This document shows, piece by piece, positions 61,640 to 64,000 of a DNA stretch of 64,000 nt. Source of the stretch: Treponema vincentii F0403 (GTDB lineage Bacteria > Spirochaetota > Spirochaetia > Treponematales > Treponemataceae); NCBI RefSeq assembly GCF_000412995.1, contig NZ_KE332512.1, positions 1,123,847 to 1,187,846 of the forward strand. The letters are read 5' to 3'. The notes beneath the pieces are model-generated. The model had not been told where the DNA came from and did not search any database. It worked only from the letters and a program-made list of their open reading frames with translations. The position numbers and the translations under genes were made by a program. How positions within the stretch are numbered: the stretch's first letter is position 1; the number at the start of each line of letters is the position of its first letter.

Positions 61640-62521
61640 ATGTACGATATGGAAAGTTTTTATCAAGCGACATCCATCGCCGATGCCGTAAGCGCCTTAG
61701 TCCGTACCGAAAATCCGGTTATCCTTGCCGGCGGCACCGACGTGCTGATTCAAATGCGGGAAGGTAAACTTGCCGGACGGAATGTCGTGTCTATTTTCGG
61801 CATCCCCGAATTGCGCGGGGTGAGCATAGATGAGGAAGGTACGATCCGTATCCGGCCGCTGACGGTCTTTAGCGAATTAACCGGAAGCCCCATCGTGCAA
61901 AAGCACTTACCGATGCTCGGCTATGCGGCCGATCAGGTAGGCGGGCCTCAGATACGGAATATGGGAACGGCAGGCGGGAACATCTCCAACGGTGTAACGA
62001 GCGCTGACACCGCTCCGAGCCAGCAATGCTATAACTCGGTTGTCGAAATTACCGGCCCGGACGGCGTGCGGTTGGTTCCCGTACAGGAATTTTACGTCTC
62101 CGCCGGAAAGGTGGTGCTGCAAAAAGGCGAGTTGGTAACCTCATTCCTCATTAAAAAGAAGGACTACGAAGGTTTTACCGGCGATTACATTAAGTACGCG
62201 ATGCGTAATGCGATGGATATTGCGAACTTGAGCTGCGCCTCTCTCGTAAAAACCAAACGGGAAAACGGCGCCTTAAAAATCGACGAGGTGCGTATGTGTT
62301 TCGGTGTTGCCGCGCCGGTACCGCTGCGCTGTAAAAATACCGAGGCTTTTTTGACCGGTAAAGAAATCAACGATGCGTTATATGAAGGCTTGCAGGAAGT
62401 GCTCCTCACGGATATCAACCCCCGTGACTCGTGGCGTGCGTCAAAAGCGTTCAGAGTTAATACCGCCAAGCAAATAGCGGTGCGATCTTTACGGAAAGCT
62501 GTCGAGCGGCAGGAGGTGTAG
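61640..62521 (+). CDS. xdhB: Xanthine dehydrogenase-like FAD subunit
   Basis: This 293-residue protein matches the FAD-binding subunit: ILAGGTDVLIQMREGKL (here AGGTDVLIQM), and the second FAD motif IRNMGTAGGNISNG. It passes electrons from the Fe-S subunit onward to an acceptor. It begins 1 nt after xdhA. Confidence 0.92.
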   Translation: MYDMESFYQATSIADAVSALVRTENPVILAGGTDVLIQMREGKLAGRNVVSIFGIPELRGVSIDEEGTIRIRPLTVFSELTGSPIVQKHLPMLGYAADQVGGPQIRNMGTAGGNISNGVTSADTAPSQQCYNSVVEITGPDGVRLVPVQEFYVSAGKVVLQKGELVTSFLIKKKDYEGFTGDYIKYAMRNAMDIANLSCASLVKTKRENGALKIDEVRMCFGVAAPVPLRCKNTEAFLTGKEINDALYEGLQEVLLTDINPRDSWRASKAFRVNTAKQIAVRSLRKAVERQEV

Positions 62522-62523
62522 GC

Positions 62524-63027
62524 ATGTTAAAAATTATTACAATGACGGTGAACGGAAAAAAGCACGAGCTTGCGGTCGATGTTCGGGAATCGCTTGCAGA
62601 CGCGCTCCGCAATAGACTTTCGATGACGAGCGTTAAAAAGGGCTGTGAAGTAGGAGAATGCGGCGCCTGTACCGTGTTGGTGGATGGAGTGTCTGTTGAC
62701 AGCTGTATTTACCTTGCAGTATGGGCAGACGGCAAGAGTATTTTGACGGTTGAAGGACTACAGGGCGAAAACGGAGAACTCAATCCGGTGCAGCAGGCCT
62801 TTATCGATGAAGCTGCCGTTCAGTGCGGCTTCTGTACCCCCGGGCTTATTATGACAGCGGTGGAAATTGTCGGAAGCGGAAGGCTGTATACGCGGGAAGA
62901 GCTGCGTAAGCTTATCTCCGGGCACTTGTGCCGCTGTACCGGCTACGAAAACATCCTCCGCGCGGTCGAAAAAGCGATGAAGCAAAACCTTGAAAACCTT
63001 GAGCAAATAAAAAAGGCCGGTGCGTAA
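62524..63027 (+). CDS. xdhC: Xanthine dehydrogenase-like [2Fe-2S] subunit
   Basis: This 167-residue protein has two [2Fe-2S] sites: a plant-type GCEVGECGACTVLVDG with a later Cys (VDSCIYLA), and a helical site QCGFCTPG plus CRCTGYENI. It carries electrons from the molybdenum centre to FAD. It begins 2 nt after xdhB and is last in the operon. Confidence 0.94.
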   Translation: MLKIITMTVNGKKHELAVDVRESLADALRNRLSMTSVKKGCEVGECGACTVLVDGVSVDSCIYLAVWADGKSILTVEGLQGENGELNPVQQAFIDEAAVQCGFCTPGLIMTAVEIVGSGRLYTREELRKLISGHLCRCTGYENILRAVEKAMKQNLENLEQIKKAGA

Positions 63028-63103
63028 TACTACTTGGGTAATACTATTAAGGAAGAAAAACGGGGCTGTCCAAAAACTGCAAGCTTATCGGCTTGTTCTG
63101 TAA

Positions 63104-63155
63104 GGAAAACGGGGATATCTCAAAAGCTGGTTACTTTTTCGACATCTCCGTTTCC
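63104..63155 (+). terminator. Terminator after the purine operon
   Basis: GGAAAACGGGGAT pairs with ATCTCCGTTTCC (one bulge and one wobble). A further GGGGCTGTCC-type segment at 63062 resembles the terminator at 36704. Confidence 0.55.
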
Positions 63156-63205
63156 ATTAAGCTATCCGCTTTGCGGACTCTGCGAATCGGTTTTTAGATG
63201 AGCCC

Positions 63206-64000
63206 TCATCTATGCGGGCGGGAAATAATGTCCGTTAATACGGCGCCTTCTTCTTGTACCTGCACTCGAACGTATTCGCCGCCGAGCAAAACTACCCCGC
63301 TCGATAAGCTCTCTTTAATTAACGGCAGCGAAAGATAATTTTCCGTAATGACCGTTATACGGCCGTTGCGCGGCGCTTCGGTAACTCCATATACAAACTT
63401 TCCATCCCATCCGTGTAAATATGCCACAGCCTGTGTTTCCGCAAGTTCGTTCAGCTTTTTTACCCGCTGTCCTGCGATGCGTTCGGGTACCTTGGGCTGC
63501 ATTTCCCACGCCTTCGTTCCCGGACGGGCGGAAAAAGGAAAGGCATGTATCCCTGCAAAATTAAGTTCGCGGCACATACGATACGTTTCCTCAAAATCTG
63601 CTTCCGTTTCACCGGGAAAACCGGTGATAATATCCGCACCGATGAACGGATCACCTTTTACACGGCGAAGTTCGGAAACTGCGTGATAAACGGTCGTATT
63701 TTTGTATCCGCGGTGCATCGTTTTCAGCACGGCGTCGCTACCCGATTGCACTGAAAGGTGAAAGTGAGGGCAAATTCGCGGATGCGCCAGTAACGGAACG
63801 AGCGCTTCGTCTATCCTGTCCGGATAGAGGCTCGAAATACGGACGCGGATAGTGCTGTTTTCCAATATAAGCTTTAGTATACCGGCGAAGTCTCCGGCTT
63901 CGCTCCGGTACTGCGAGAGGTTTACGCCTGTCAGCGTTACTTCCGGAACACCGGTTTCTTCAATACATCGCAGCCGTTCAAGTACTTCGGCTGCCGGCAG
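63206..64000 (-). CDS. mtaB: tRNA t6A methylthiotransferase MtaB, cut by right edge
   Basis: The frame is open from 64000 down to the stop at 63206, so the N-terminal part with the radical-SAM CxxxCxxC motif is outside. The visible part has VTLTGVNLSQYR, HFHLSVQSGSDAVLKTMHRGY, GADIITGFPGETEADFEET, FAGIHAFPFSARPGTKAW and a C-terminal TRAM-like domain. The GVNLSQY segment fits MtaB rather than MiaB (GQNVNSY) or RimO. MtaB adds a methylthio group to t6A at position 37 of tRNAs. Confidence 0.88.
   Translation of the reverse strand: MPAAEVLERLRCIEETGVPEVTLTGVNLSQYRSEAGDFAGILKLILENSTIRVRISSLYPDRIDEALVPLLAHPRICPHFHLSVQSGSDAVLKTMHRGYKNTTVYHAVSELRRVKGDPFIGADIITGFPGETEADFEETYRMCRELNFAGIHAFPFSARPGTKAWEMQPKVPERIAGQRVKKLNELAETQAVAYLHGWDGKFVYGVTEAPRNGRITVITENYLSLPLIKESLSSGVVLLGGEYVRVQVQEEGAVLTDIISRPHR

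Overview
The window looks like chromosome from an oral-type Treponema (Spirochaetota) of moderate GC content. The evidence is gene content: a cytidylate kinase-ribosomal protein S1 fusion, a Trep_Strep/MptD-type ECF S component, a second EF-G, an ODP-type di-iron sensor beside a soluble chemoreceptor, and a trans-2-enoyl-CoA reductase closely matching the one known from T. denticola. Species cannot be fixed from the sequence alone.

Layout. 1-5925 (minus) is a transport cluster: ECF S component, EcfT, a very unusual 1104-residue fusion of two ECF ATPases with an ABC half-exporter, and a second half-exporter cut by the window edge. 6.1-27.4 kb is mostly housekeeping and signalling: secG, a propeller-GGDEF cyclase, an EF-G paralogue, phosphofructokinase, a brnTA toxin-antitoxin pair, hisS, cmk-rpsA, a degenerate sigma54-type regulator, chemoreceptors, tRNA-Arg, rplM-rpsI-recX and a TPM protein. 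27.4-33.2 kb (minus) is a tolC-MFP-RND efflux operon ending in a PII-like protein. tRNA-Val at 33.5 kb is followed by an integrase fragment, probably the scar of a lost element. ygeY-ygeW, a lone metal-type ABC permease and an AT-rich MvaI/BcnI-like restriction-modification pair follow. 39.7-45.8 kb (minus) is rnfCDGEAB-era. 46.2-51.1 kb is fabV/ter-accBCDA. 51.2-55.8 kb (minus) holds an exported protein of unknown function, a dense hairpin array and a sugar ABC transporter without its ATPase. 56.0-63.0 kb holds tRNA-Thr and a purine-catabolic operon (guanine deaminase, adenine deaminase, three-subunit molybdenum hydroxylase). An mtaB fragment closes the window.

How it fits together. Guanine and adenine deaminases give xanthine and hypoxanthine, which the molybdenum hydroxylase can oxidise; YgeY and YgeW belong to gene sets linked with such hydroxylases in other bacteria. 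Rnf couples reduced ferredoxin to NAD+ and an ion gradient, fitting an anaerobic fermenter. The enoyl reductase beside all four acetyl-CoA carboxylase subunits suggests a role in fatty-acid synthesis.

Most unusual observations: (1) the ECF-exporter fusion; (2) a set of promoters (brnT, pfkA, rnfC, hisS, probably the lone permease) whose -10 element ends 6-7 nt before the start codon with no Shine-Dalgarno sequence, implying leaderless mRNAs; (3) a roughly 380-bp array of six hairpins with differing stems but a shared central motif; (4) a 21-bp palindrome covering the -10 element and start codon of brnT. No CRISPR array, rRNA gene or intact insertion sequence was seen.
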